Below, piece after piece: positions 42,779 to 51,647 of a DNA stretch of 64,000 nucleotides. How positions within the stretch are numbered: the stretch's first letter is position 1; the number at the start of each line of letters is the position of its first letter. A program made the translations under genes and the position numbers. The DNA comes from Nocardia veterana NBRC 100344 (GTDB lineage: Bacteria > Actinomycetota > Actinomycetes > Mycobacteriales > Mycobacteriaceae), in NCBI RefSeq assembly GCF_000308855.1, contig NZ_BAGM01000033.1, forward strand, positions 1 through 64,000, given 5' to 3'. Under the pieces are notes generated by a model. It was given only the letters and a program-made list of their open reading frames with translations, had not been told where the DNA came from and searched no databases.

Positions 42779-42794
42779 CACTGTCGACCGACGT

Positions 42795-42828
42795 CCCGGC
42801 CGGGCCCGCCTCGTGCGGCCCGGCCGGG
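42795..42828. terminator. Strong hairpin between the carboxylase and the APH-like gene
   Basis: CCCGGCCGGGCC (42795-42806) pairs perfectly with GGCCCGGCCGGG (42817-42828), loop of 10 bases. It lies between convergent genes and can end transcription from both sides. Confidence 0.7.
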
Positions 42829-42845
42829 CCCGTATTCGGCAACGT

Positions 42846-43745
42846 CTAGGGCAGCGGAACCCATCCCGGCCACTGGCGCGGTCCCTCGTCGCCGCGAATA
42901 CAGCGCAATCGCAGCCGCGCCTGGTCGCGGTGGGCGGGGTTCTCCGCGGCGGCCCGGGCCGCGGCCATCGTCATCCGCAGTTCCAGGATGTCGCGCATCA
43001 GGTAGAACCCGCCCCATCGCAGCACGTCCTGGCGGTAGACATCGCAGAATCGGGCGTATTCGGCGGCCGTGATCCAGCCGAAGGACAGATATTCGACCGC
43101 CGTCGGAACCAGGTCCCATTCGGGCGGGCCGATCGCGAGATTCTCCGCATTCAGCAGGATCACTCGATCATCAACGGTTGCTGCAAATTCGCCATCCCAG
43201 GCTTCGCCGTGGATGACACACCACGGCCTGCCCGGCGGCAGCGTCTGCCACCGGCTGCGGAGCTGGTTCAGGTGTTCGGTGAGCCAGCGCCGGTCGGCGG
43301 GCCCGAACACCCGGGTGGTCTCGATTTCGTGGGCCAGACCGAGGAAGGGCTGGAAACGGCCGAGGGTGAAGCTCGTCGGCGGGGGCAGCTCGTGCAGGCG
43401 GCGCAGCACCGTGGCGACGTCGCCGAGGGTGCCGTGCTCGTGTGGGGGCGGGTCGAGCCAGAACGTGACCGTGCGGCCGTGCACGTCGACGGGCTGGCGC
43501 ACGTGGGGGACGGCTTCCATCGCCGGGATGCCGGATTCGGTCAGCCAGCGCGCCGCCTCGATTTCGCGGCGTGCTCCCGAGCGGTGCTCGGGTCGGCTGA
43601 TGCGGACCACGACCCCGCTGGGAAGCCGGTAGTCGGTGCTGGTCCCGAACTGGATCCGGCGAGCGCCCCCCGCTTCCATTCCGACACTCAAACATGCGGC
43701 GCGCAGAACGGACAGTAATCCGTTTCCTGCCAGTTCTGCCGTCAT
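42846..43745 (-). CDS. Aminoglycoside-phosphotransferase-fold protein with altered active site
   Basis: The 299-residue protein has the APH/choline-kinase fold: an N-lobe with YRLPSGVVVRISRPEHRSGA, a hinge around VTFWLDPPPHEHGTL, and a C-lobe with a NLAIGPPEWDLVPTAVEYLS segment typical of the family. The Brenner motif expected as HGDxxxxN reads VIHGEAWDGEF, with Glu in place of the catalytic Asp, and the metal-binding D-F-E reads NAEN. Phosphotransfer is therefore doubtful; a pseudokinase or scaffold role is possible. The ATG at 43745 is chosen; a TTG at 43757 would add four residues. Confidence 0.72.
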   Translation of the reverse strand: MTAELAGNGLLSVLRAACLSVGMEAGGARRIQFGTSTDYRLPSGVVVRISRPEHRSGARREIEAARWLTESGIPAMEAVPHVRQPVDVHGRTVTFWLDPPPHEHGTLGDVATVLRRLHELPPPTSFTLGRFQPFLGLAHEIETTRVFGPADRRWLTEHLNQLRSRWQTLPPGRPWCVIHGEAWDGEFAATVDDRVILLNAENLAIGPPEWDLVPTAVEYLSFGWITAAEYARFCDVYRQDVLRWGGFYLMRDILELRMTMAAARAAAENPAHRDQARLRLRCIRGDEGPRQWPGWVPLP

Positions 43746-43950
43746 GCCGTTATCCAAGTTCGTGTGGAATCCTCATCGTTGTCGTTCATTGTGGGGCATC
43801 AACCGACCGTGGGTCACGATTTCGGCAACATTGTGGTTACTGGACGCTGAGTCCAAGATCACGTCGCACGGCCTGAGTCCGGCCCGGCGTTCTGTTACGG
43901 TCTATAACCGGAGATTCACTCCGTTTCAGATCGTGGGAGGAAACGTACCC

Positions 43951-46218
43951 GTGGCGCGTGTCAAATCCCGCCCGCACTACAACGTCGTCTTCGCGGTGCT
44001 GCTGCTCGGAATATCCGCGTACGCACTGCTGCAGTCGATGATCGTTCCGGTGCTGTCGCTGTTGATCCCTGCCCTGCACACCACCCAGAACACCGCGACC
44101 TGGCTGATGACCGGCTACCTGCTGTCGGCCTCGGTCGCCACGCCGATCCTCGGCCGGATCGGCGACAAGGTGGGCAAGGAACGCATGCTCGTCGTCACCC
44201 TGGTCGCGTTGACGGTCGGCTCGCTGATCGCGGCTCTGACCGACTCGGTCGGCGTGATGATCGTCGCCCGGGTGATCCAGGGGCTGGGCGGCGGCGTAAT
44301 TCCCTTGGCGTTCGGCATCATTCGTGACGAGTTCCCGGCGGAGAAACTGCACGGGGCGGTGGGTGTCGCCTCGTCGCTGATCGCGGTGGGTTCGGGTGTG
44401 GGCCTGGTGCTGGCCGGTCCGATCGTGGATCACCTCAACTACCACTGGCTGTTCTGGGTGCCGATGATCATCACCGCGGTCGCCGCGGTGGCCGCGATGC
44501 TGTTCGTGCCGGAATCACCGGTGCGCAGCCCCGGACGGATCAATTGGGCTGCGGCGCTGTTGCTTTCGGCCTGGCTGGTGGCGCTGCTGCTGGCCGTCAG
44601 CAAGGGTCCGTCGTGGGGGTGGGGTTCGGCGGTGACGCTGGGGCTGTTCGCGGCGGCCGTCGTGTGCGCGGCGGCGTGGATCGTGGTCGAGCTGCGATCG
44701 GAGACGCCGCTGATCGATATGCGGACGATGCGGATTCCGGCCGTGTGGACCACCAACCTGGTCGCCGTGCTCACCGGCGCCGGTATGTACGCGATGATGA
44801 CGTTCCTACCGCAGCTGCTGCAGACGCCGAAAGCCGTGGCGGGATACGGACTGAGCGCGAGTATCACCCAGTCCGGGCTGTACATGCTGCCGCTGTCGGT
44901 GGCGATGTTCGTGATCGGCCTGACGATCGGCCCGCTCGCGGCCTGGGTCGGGCCGAAGGCGATCGTCTTGATCGGCAGCGTGATCACCGTGCCCGCATTC
45001 GTGATGCTCGCCGTCGGGCACGACCACAGCTGGGAGATCTACCTGGCGGGCGCGCTGCTGGGCATCGGCATCGGGCTGGCCTTCTCGTCCATGCCGGCGA
45101 TCATCGTCGCCGCGGTGCCGCCCGCCCAGACCGGCGCGGCGACCGGGATGAACGCCAATGTCCGCACGGTCGGTGGCGCGATCGGCAGCGCGGTCTCCGG
45201 CGTGCTGCTGACCTCCGGGGCGACCACCGCACACGGCCTGCCCGCCGACTCGGGCTATTCCCACGTGTTCTGGTTCCTGGCCGGAATCTCGGTGCTGGCT
45301 GCCCTCGCCGCCGTGATCATTCCCGCGGCCCGGGCGCGGGCGCCGCAGCAGGTGGTGGCCGCCGAGGAGGCGGGCCTCGATGCCACGGCCGGTATCACCG
45401 GGGTGACGGCGCCGCAGGGTGCGCAGGCGGTGCTCGATGCGGACCCGCACGCCGTCACCGGAACCGTCCGTCGCGACGGCGGGTCGGTCGTCCCGGGAGT
45501 GGCGCTGACGCTGATCGACCAACGCGGACACCAGGTTTCGCGTGCCCACAGCGGCGGCGACGGCGGCTATGCCATGACCGCGCCCGCGCCGGGCGCCTAC
45601 GTCCTGATCGCCTCGGCGGCCGCACATCAGCCGGTCGCGGTGAATGTCGTGGTCGGCGCGCGGCCGCAGTGGGTGGAGTTGACGCTGCCGAGTTCGGGTG
45701 AGGTGTCCGGCACGGTCCGCCGTGCGGGCGACGGCCGACCGGTACCGGGCGCCACCGTGACCTTGACCGACCCCCGCGGCGAGGTCGTGGGCGCGGCGGT
45801 GACCGGTGCGGACGGCGGCTACCAATGCCGCGGCGTCGCGCCGGGCACGCACACCCTGGTCGTGGTCGCCGAGGGGATGCGCCCCCATGCCACGACGCTG
45901 ACCGTGCCGGAGAGCGGGCTGCTGCGACACGACCCGGAACTGGAGCCGACCGCCACCCTGGCCGGTGCCGTCCTGGCCGATGGCCAGGCGGTGCCCAACG
46001 CGCAGGTGACCGTACTGGACGAACACGGTGCGCGGGTCTGCGTCGCCCGCACCGATCGGACCGGCCGGTACCACGTCACCGGGCTGCCGTCCGGTCGGTA
46101 CACGGTAGTGGCTCGCGGATATCCGTCGGTGCGCAGCAATGTCACCGTGGCCGCCGGCCGAACCAGCCACGACCTGCACCTGGGCTATGAAGAGACGGCG
46201 GAGCTACCGGTCCGGTAG
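43951..46218 (+). CDS. MFS transporter fused to three Ig-like (carboxypeptidase-regulatory/CnaB-type) repeats
   Basis: The 755-residue protein has an N-terminal MFS drug-efflux-type domain (about 1-465; 14 spans; GYLLSASVATPILGRIGDKV motif A, VIQGLGGGVIPLAFGIIRDE motif C region). A soluble tail follows with three related units of about 80 residues beginning near 500, 583 and 668. Each has the pattern GTVRR-G-PGA-VTL-D-G-DGGY-G-Y-L. They resemble CarboxypepD_reg/CnaB beta-sandwiches, which usually lie outside the cell, although the C-terminus of a 14-span MFS is expected in the cytoplasm. The GTG at 43951 follows GGGAGG. Substrate unknown. Single gene. Confidence 0.85.
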   Translation: MARVKSRPHYNVVFAVLLLGISAYALLQSMIVPVLSLLIPALHTTQNTATWLMTGYLLSASVATPILGRIGDKVGKERMLVVTLVALTVGSLIAALTDSVGVMIVARVIQGLGGGVIPLAFGIIRDEFPAEKLHGAVGVASSLIAVGSGVGLVLAGPIVDHLNYHWLFWVPMIITAVAAVAAMLFVPESPVRSPGRINWAAALLLSAWLVALLLAVSKGPSWGWGSAVTLGLFAAAVVCAAAWIVVELRSETPLIDMRTMRIPAVWTTNLVAVLTGAGMYAMMTFLPQLLQTPKAVAGYGLSASITQSGLYMLPLSVAMFVIGLTIGPLAAWVGPKAIVLIGSVITVPAFVMLAVGHDHSWEIYLAGALLGIGIGLAFSSMPAIIVAAVPPAQTGAATGMNANVRTVGGAIGSAVSGVLLTSGATTAHGLPADSGYSHVFWFLAGISVLAALAAVIIPAARARAPQQVVAAEEAGLDATAGITGVTAPQGAQAVLDADPHAVTGTVRRDGGSVVPGVALTLIDQRGHQVSRAHSGGDGGYAMTAPAPGAYVLIASAAAHQPVAVNVVVGARPQWVELTLPSSGEVSGTVRRAGDGRPVPGATVTLTDPRGEVVGAAVTGADGGYQCRGVAPGTHTLVVVAEGMRPHATTLTVPESGLLRHDPELEPTATLAGAVLADGQAVPNAQVTVLDEHGARVCVARTDRTGRYHVTGLPSGRYTVVARGYPSVRSNVTVAAGRTSHDLHLGYEETAELPVR

Positions 46219-46223
46219 TGCCG

Positions 46224-46918
46224 TCACTTGCGGTCGGGTTTCTCGGACTGCAACCGGGTGTGGACGGTCAGCAGCAGGTGGTCGAAGGCGGTGATGGTTT
46301 GCGGGGACGGGGCGGGGAGCAGCGGAAGCTCCTCGATGATCTGGGTGGCCAGGTCGCGAAGTTTGGTGTTGGTCTCCTGGGAGCGCCAGGCCAGCACCTT
46401 GAAGGCCTGATCGGCGCTGATGCGGTACATCCGCATCAGCACCCCCTTCGCCTGCTCGATCACGGCCCGGTTCTCGATGACGTCGGGCAGGGTCGAGGTC
46501 AGCGTTTCGCGCTCGTTCTCCGCCAGGGTGTCGGTCAGATCGATGTAGAAACCCGCCGTCGCCGCGACCTTGCCCTCATCGTCGAAGATGCGGTCGGCGA
46601 CCACCATGACGTTGTGCACCTTCCCGCCCGTATCGACGAAGCGGTGCCGGCTCGAGAACGATTCGCCGAGCTCGATGGCGCGGGCGATGGTCCGGGCGAC
46701 CTCCTCGCGGTCGTCGGGATGTTTGTGCGCCAGCAGCAGCTCGGTGGTGGGGACGACGCCGCCGGGGCGTACCCGTGCATGCGGTAGACCTCTTCCGACC
46801 ATTCCCAGCGGCGGGTGGCGAACCAGAATCGGAACGATCCGACCCGCGGCGCGGAATCCGCGCGCGCACTCATAGCGGAGCTGTTGTTCCTGGTCGGGTC
46901 GGTTCTATGCACAGACAT
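46224..46918 (-). pseudogene. PAS-ANTAR regulator interrupted by a frameshift
   Basis: Two frames together make one protein. From 46918 the frame reads VGSFRFWFATRRWEWSEEVY, RMHGYAP, the start of a PAS domain; then the other frame continues with GGVVPTTELLLAHKHPDD, the rest of the PAS domain and an ANTAR domain (NRAVIEQAKGVLMRMYRISA, DQAFKVLAWRSQETNTKLRD) that binds RNA hairpins to cause antitermination. The shift lies near 46760-46770 in a C/G run; one additional G would restore APGGVVPTTELL. Either a true inactivating deletion, a sequencing error, or rarely programmed slippage. The downstream fragment alone starts inside the PAS domain. Confidence 0.75.
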
Positions 46919-47011
46919 CAGTATGTGTGAACGCTATCGGTAGCGCCGTAGGTGGGGACTGAACTGGACAGAACCGTTCGCTTTTCGGCTCGTCCTTCGC
47001 CCGATGGGTCG

Positions 47012-47959
47012 TCAGCGGCCGAGGGTGGCGGCCGGTGACCGCCCGTAGTGGCGGCGGTAGAGGGCGGCGAAGCGCCCGGGGTGTCCGAACCCCCAGGCGG
47101 CGGCGATGGCGGCGACACTGTCGCCGTCGGCCGGACAGCCCGCGACGAGTTGTTCGTGCGCCCCACGCAGCCGCAACTGCTTGAGATAGGCCATCGGGGT
47201 CGTGTCCAGATGGCGTCGGAACGCCAGCTGGAGAGCGCGGACGGTCACGTAGGCCGCCGCCGCGATATCGGCGACCGTGATATCGCGGTGCACATTCGAT
47301 TCCATATACGCGATCGCCCGGCGCAGGGCCGCCGGATGCGCATCGCGGTTGTCCCGGGGGCCGGGCTCGGATGCGGCGGTGTTCGGGAAGGCGTGCAATA
47401 CGCTCGCGGCCAGATACTGGGTCGCCGTCGCCGCCACCAGCGGCGGTACCTCGCCGTCGTAGGTCGCTGTGAGCTGCTGGATGTGCGCGAGGACCGAGGC
47501 CAGGCCGCGGCCCGCGGCAGCAGTGACCGGCCGGTGCCCGGTCAGCCGGACGGGTGCGCCGTCGGGGTCGTCCGTGGTAGCGACCTGGTTCAGCACGGCC
47601 GGGTCGAACATGGTGATCGTGTACCGAGCCTGGTGGACCGTCCCGGAAAAGGGCAGTTCGGGCGGGGTGAGAACACCCACGTCGCCCGGGCCGAAGGTGT
47701 CGGTGCCGATGTCGACGTAGTTCTCCGCGATCCGCCCCGATTCCACCGCGCACAGGCAGATCTTCTGCAACGGATCGGCGTCGTAGGCCATGTCGAAGCC
47801 GAGTTCGAGCCGATCCAGGCTCACCGACCCCAGCATGTCCCGGGTGATGTGACTGCGCACGGGCGTCTCGGCGGCGTTGCCGATGTGCATTGTCGTGTAG
47901 TTCCGGTTCAGGAACTCCTCGGTATCCGCCAAGCTGGCGCTCTCGAACTGCACGGTCAT
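47012..47959 (-). CDS. AraC family transcriptional regulator
   Basis: The 315-residue protein has an N-terminal AraC-binding-like sensor (FLNRNYTTMHIG, GDVGVLTPPELPFSG) and a C-terminal double helix-turn-helix (DITVADIAAAAYVTVRALQL, AFRRHLDTTPMAYLKQLRL, WGFGHPGRFAALYRRHYG). ATG at 47959 with AAGGAG upstream; the long open frame to 48265 is shadow of the HAD gene. It lies 34 bases after the HAD gene on the same strand, so they may be co-transcribed. Confidence 0.85.
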   Translation of the reverse strand: MTVQFESASLADTEEFLNRNYTTMHIGNAAETPVRSHITRDMLGSVSLDRLELGFDMAYDADPLQKICLCAVESGRIAENYVDIGTDTFGPGDVGVLTPPELPFSGTVHQARYTITMFDPAVLNQVATTDDPDGAPVRLTGHRPVTAAAGRGLASVLAHIQQLTATYDGEVPPLVAATATQYLAASVLHAFPNTAASEPGPRDNRDAHPAALRRAIAYMESNVHRDITVADIAAAAYVTVRALQLAFRRHLDTTPMAYLKQLRLRGAHEQLVAGCPADGDSVAAIAAAWGFGHPGRFAALYRRHYGRSPAATLGR

Positions 47960-47993
47960 CTCGTCTGCGCTCCTTCGCGGGCGAACCCGAAGG

Positions 47994-48662
47994 CTACCGC
48001 AGGGCGGCGATGGGGGTCCGCGCGATCCGGTGCCGCAGCTGCTCGACATCGTCGCAGACGACGGCCGCTCCCTCGGCCTCCAGCTCGGCCCGGCCGATGC
48101 CGCCGCTGAGCACCCCGACCGCGGGAAGTGCGAGGTCGGCGCAGGCCCGCATATCCCAGACGGTGTCGCCGACGAACACCGCGCGCCGCGCCGGCACCCC
48201 GGCTCGTTCCAGCGCGATGCGCACGATCGTGGGATCCGGCTTGGCGGTCTCGACGTCCTCCCCACCGGTCACCGCGTACAGCAGGGATTCGCTGTCGAGC
48301 AGGTCCCGCAGTACGGCCAGTTCGTCCGGCGGTGCGGAGGTGGCCAGCACGATCCGCAGCCCGTCTCGGTGCAGATCGCGCAGGATTTCGCGCGCGCCCG
48401 GCAACAGCGTCAGTTCGTCGGCACGCTCGAGATAGAGCCGGCTGTGCAGGTCGCTCGCGGTGTCGGCCGCGTCGTCGTCGAGTTCGGGGGCCAGTGTCCG
48501 GACCAGGGTGTCGCCGTCCATCCCGATACTGCGGTGGATTCGCCAGATCGGGACGTCGAGATCGACGGCGCGAAAGGCGCGATGCCAGGTCAGGGCGTGC
48601 AGATAGTTGGAATCGACGAGGGTTCCGTCGATATCGAACAGTACGGCTGCGGGCTCCGGCAC
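47994..48662 (-). CDS. HAD-superfamily hydrolase (phosphatase/phosphomutase type)
   Basis: The 222-residue protein shows all four HAD motifs: DxD in LFDIDGTLVDS (Asp9, Asp11), a Thr/Ser in LATSAPP, Lys in TAKPDP and the acidic VFVGDTVWDMRA. The cap is a small helical C1 type (FRAVDLDVPIWRIHRSIGMD), close to phosphoglycolate phosphatase or beta-phosphoglucomutase. The substrate is a small phosphate ester, not further definable. Confidence 0.85.
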   Translation of the reverse strand: MPEPAAVLFDIDGTLVDSNYLHALTWHRAFRAVDLDVPIWRIHRSIGMDGDTLVRTLAPELDDDAADTASDLHSRLYLERADELTLLPGAREILRDLHRDGLRIVLATSAPPDELAVLRDLLDSESLLYAVTGGEDVETAKPDPTIVRIALERAGVPARRAVFVGDTVWDMRACADLALPAVGVLSGGIGRAELEAEGAAVVCDDVEQLRHRIARTPIAALR

Positions 48663-48874
48663 GGCGATGTCCTCCTGTCCCGTTCGGCACCCGGTCGGGT
48701 CGACCCGGAGACATCCGGGCCGACCCGACCGTAGCCCGGGGTGCGCTGGTGATCGGGCACACGCGGACCGTGTCGGCGGTCCCCGTGTGCACGGCAGTAC
48801 CCACTGTGCCCCGCCGTATGCCGGTCACCGGACGGCGTGCCGCATCGAAGCTGCCCCGGCTTCGGCGACCCGGA

Positions 48875-51091
48875 TCAGACCCGCTGCGGCAGCGGGGCCG
48901 CCGGCTCCGCTTCGGTGCGCGCGGACATGCCGTCGGCACACCGCTTTTCGGTGTCGCCGCGCCCCGGCCGTCGCAGTCGGCGCGGTGCCCACCAGCACGC
49001 GTCGCCGAGTAGTCGCATCGTCGCCGGGACGAGCACGACGCGCAGCACCGTGGCGTCGATCACCAGCGCCGCCACCATGCCGAAGGCGATGTACTGCATC
49101 ATCACCAGATCGGAGAGGGCGAAGGCGCCGGTGACGACGAGCAGGATGAGCGCGGCCGCGGTGATGATGCGGCCGGTGTGCGCGACACCGGCCCGGATCG
49201 CCTCCGGTGTGGTCGCCCCCGCGGCCCGCGCCTCGACCATCCGGGAGAGCAGGAAGATCTCGTAGTCGGTGGACAGTCCGTAGATCACCGAGACGATCAC
49301 CACCAGCACCAGCGCCATGATCGGCTGCGGAGTGAAGCCGAGCACCGCCGCACCGTGGCCGTCGATGAAGATCCAGGTGAGGATGCCGACGGTCGCGCCG
49401 AGCCCGAGCAGATTCAGTCCCGCCGCCTTCAGCGGCAGGACCAGCGAGCGCAGGCTCAGCGTCATCAGCACGGTGGTCGCCAGGAATACGAGCGCGACCA
49501 CGAGCGGTATGCGGTGCACGAGGGCGTCGATGCTGTCCTTCTCGATGGCCGGTTGGCCACCGACGAGCAGGGTGGTGCCCGGCGGTAGCGGCAGCGAGCG
49601 CAGCCGCTCGATGGCGGCGTCGGGGTCCGCATCGGCGGTCAGCACCGTCTGGGTGGTGAAGACACTGGACTGCGCGGGCCGCTGCAGCCAGTCGGGGAAG
49701 GGTGCGGCCAGCCCCGGGGTGCGATCGGCGGCGGCCAGCACGGTGTCCTTGGCGGCCGGGTCGTAGGTGATCAGCACCAGATCGATCGGGTTGATCCGGC
49801 GCAACGGAAAGATCTCGTCGAAGTGCTGCTGCGCCACCCGGGTCGGATGATCGGGCGGTAGAAAGCGCTCGTTGATGGTGCCGAACGCGAGGTCGCGAAG
49901 CGGCGCGATGAGTACCAGCAGGCCGAGACAGACCGGAACCGCCACGGCGAGAGGCCTTTTCATGACCCGCGCCGCGATCCGGCTCCACAGGTTGTCCGGA
50001 ATACGGCCGGGTGGCGTGCTGCGCCGGAACCAGTCGACCCCGAACCGGTCCACCCGGTGTCCGAGCACGGCCAGCATCGCGGGCAGCAGCGTGATCGAGG
50101 CGAAGGCGGCCAACGCGATGGTGATGATCGCGCCGTAGGCGAACGAACGCAGGAACCCCTGCGGAAACACCAGGATCCCCGCGGCGGCGACGGCGACGAT
50201 GGTGCCGGAGAACAGCACCGTATGTCCCGCGGACCCGACCGTGCGCCGCACCGCCTCGTCGACCTCGCGCCCGTCGGCCAGCTCATCGCGGAACCGGCTC
50301 AGGACGAACAGGCCGTAATCGATGGCGAGGCCGAGGCCGACCATCGAAACCACCGGGGAGACAAAGGAGTTCACCTCGGTGACGGTGGTCAGCAGCCGAA
50401 TGAGCCCCCAGGCCCCGAGTACGGTCAGTCCGCCGACGATCAGCGGTAGCGCGGCGGCCACCACCCCGCCGAAGACGAAGAACAGCAGCACCGCTACCGC
50501 GGGAACGGCGAACAATTCCATCCGCTGCTGATCGTGGGCCATGGTGTCGTTCAACGCACCGGCCACCGCCTGTCCGCCGGCGACCTCCATATCCACTCCG
50601 GGCACGTCGAAGGCGTGCGCGAGGGTGCGGAAGTTGCGCATCTGCTCGGTCGGGGTGTCGCCGTGGATCGCGACCGAGGCGAAGGCGTGGGTGCGGTCGG
50701 GCGAGCCGAAGACGTCGGGTAGCGCCGATCCGGTACGGGTCGGCCAGTACGCGCCGTTGATCCGGTCGATGCGACCCGGATAGCGTTCGGGCAGACTGTT
50801 CAGGCTCGCGACGACGGGGCCGGAGAATGCCGGATCGTCGATCGTCGTTCCCGGTGGGGCGTGATACAGCAGGATGACGTCGGCACTGTGGTCGCGTCCG
50901 AACACCTCGGCGCGAATCCGCGCCGCCTGCACCGACTCCGAGTTCGGATCGTCCCATCCGCTGGAACTGAGATGGTCACCGAGTCCGAGCCCGTAGCCGC
51001 CGAGCGCGAGCAGGCCGGCCACCAGGGCGACGATCACTGATCGCCGCCTGCGCAGCACGATATCGGCCCAGCGCGTCATACCGGCGAACAC
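48875..51091 (-). CDS. MmpL-type RND lipid exporter
   Basis: The 738-residue protein is an MMPL-family transporter of 12 spans: one N-terminal helix, a porter domain, five helices, and the same again. The proton-relay Asp-Tyr pairs are present in both halves (Asp258-Tyr259 in LAIDYGLFVLSR; Asp609-Tyr610 in LSTDYEIFLLSR). It lacks the long C-terminal domain of mycobacterial MmpL3 and of trehalose-lipid MmpLs. GTG start with GGGAGG six bases upstream. It diverges from the PKS operon, so it probably exports or periplasmically handles the PKS product, as MmpL7/8/10 do in mycobacteria (inference from synteny). Confidence 0.85.
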   Translation of the reverse strand: MFAGMTRWADIVLRRRRSVIVALVAGLLALGGYGLGLGDHLSSSGWDDPNSESVQAARIRAEVFGRDHSADVILLYHAPPGTTIDDPAFSGPVVASLNSLPERYPGRIDRINGAYWPTRTGSALPDVFGSPDRTHAFASVAIHGDTPTEQMRNFRTLAHAFDVPGVDMEVAGGQAVAGALNDTMAHDQQRMELFAVPAVAVLLFFVFGGVVAAALPLIVGGLTVLGAWGLIRLLTTVTEVNSFVSPVVSMVGLGLAIDYGLFVLSRFRDELADGREVDEAVRRTVGSAGHTVLFSGTIVAVAAAGILVFPQGFLRSFAYGAIITIALAAFASITLLPAMLAVLGHRVDRFGVDWFRRSTPPGRIPDNLWSRIAARVMKRPLAVAVPVCLGLLVLIAPLRDLAFGTINERFLPPDHPTRVAQQHFDEIFPLRRINPIDLVLITYDPAAKDTVLAAADRTPGLAAPFPDWLQRPAQSSVFTTQTVLTADADPDAAIERLRSLPLPPGTTLLVGGQPAIEKDSIDALVHRIPLVVALVFLATTVLMTLSLRSLVLPLKAAGLNLLGLGATVGILTWIFIDGHGAAVLGFTPQPIMALVLVVIVSVIYGLSTDYEIFLLSRMVEARAAGATTPEAIRAGVAHTGRIITAAALILLVVTGAFALSDLVMMQYIAFGMVAALVIDATVLRVVLVPATMRLLGDACWWAPRRLRRPGRGDTEKRCADGMSARTEAEPAAPLPQRV

Positions 51092-51647
51092 GTGCCGCCT
51101 CCCACCTGTGTGTGCGGCTCGGTAGGGAACCGGGTCGCGCCGAGCGCCGGTCCGGTCGCCGAGAATTTCTGGAAATTAGCTGTCCGGACGCTGCGCTGCA
51201 GGACCGGCAGTTCCCCGCTGAAAATGGGCATCGAACGAAAGATTAGGACGCCACGCGCTTCGGGTCGGCGGTGGCGTATTCAATTTTCCGACCGATCATA
51301 ATTTCACCGCGGCGGTGTTGTGACCGGTGGGTACGAGACGCGGTCGCCAGGCCGACGGTACCGCCGCATCGCCTTGAATACTGTTGCATTCCAGCGCTTT
51401 CGGACTCCGTGTTGCCCGGTCGATGGCAGTCCGGCCGATGATCACGGGGCAGGGCGCGAGGCCACTGGGCGAGTTCACAATTTCGGGCCGGGACCGTGGT
51501 TGGCGGATCCAAATGTCCGGTAAAGCATTTCTTTCCGTAGTGATCGGCCAATAGCGTGGGCGCCATCGGTCAATGCCCAGGACCAAAAAGACGAGTGAGT
51601 CGCCGAGTCGGCCCCGGTGGCTGTGTAGGCGAGACCGGAGGATATTC
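51092..51647. promoter_or_regulatory. 556-base divergent control region between MmpL and PKS
   Basis: No gene was found; frames across it read as shadow. Base composition is clearly lower in GC than the neighbours, especially 51160-51310 and 51520-51560. A perfect palindrome AATTTC-TG-GAAATT lies at 51164-51177. A CCGGAGGA ribosome site at 51636-51643 precedes the PKS GTG. It should hold both promoters and probably an unknown regulator site. Confidence 0.55.

Noticed and set aside
37217..42781. 1854-codon open frame on the minus strand opposite the carboxylase
   Set aside because: Antisense shadow created by the strong third-position GC bias. Its translation is His/Arg/Gly-rich with no recognisable domain, whereas the plus strand has a full carboxylase.
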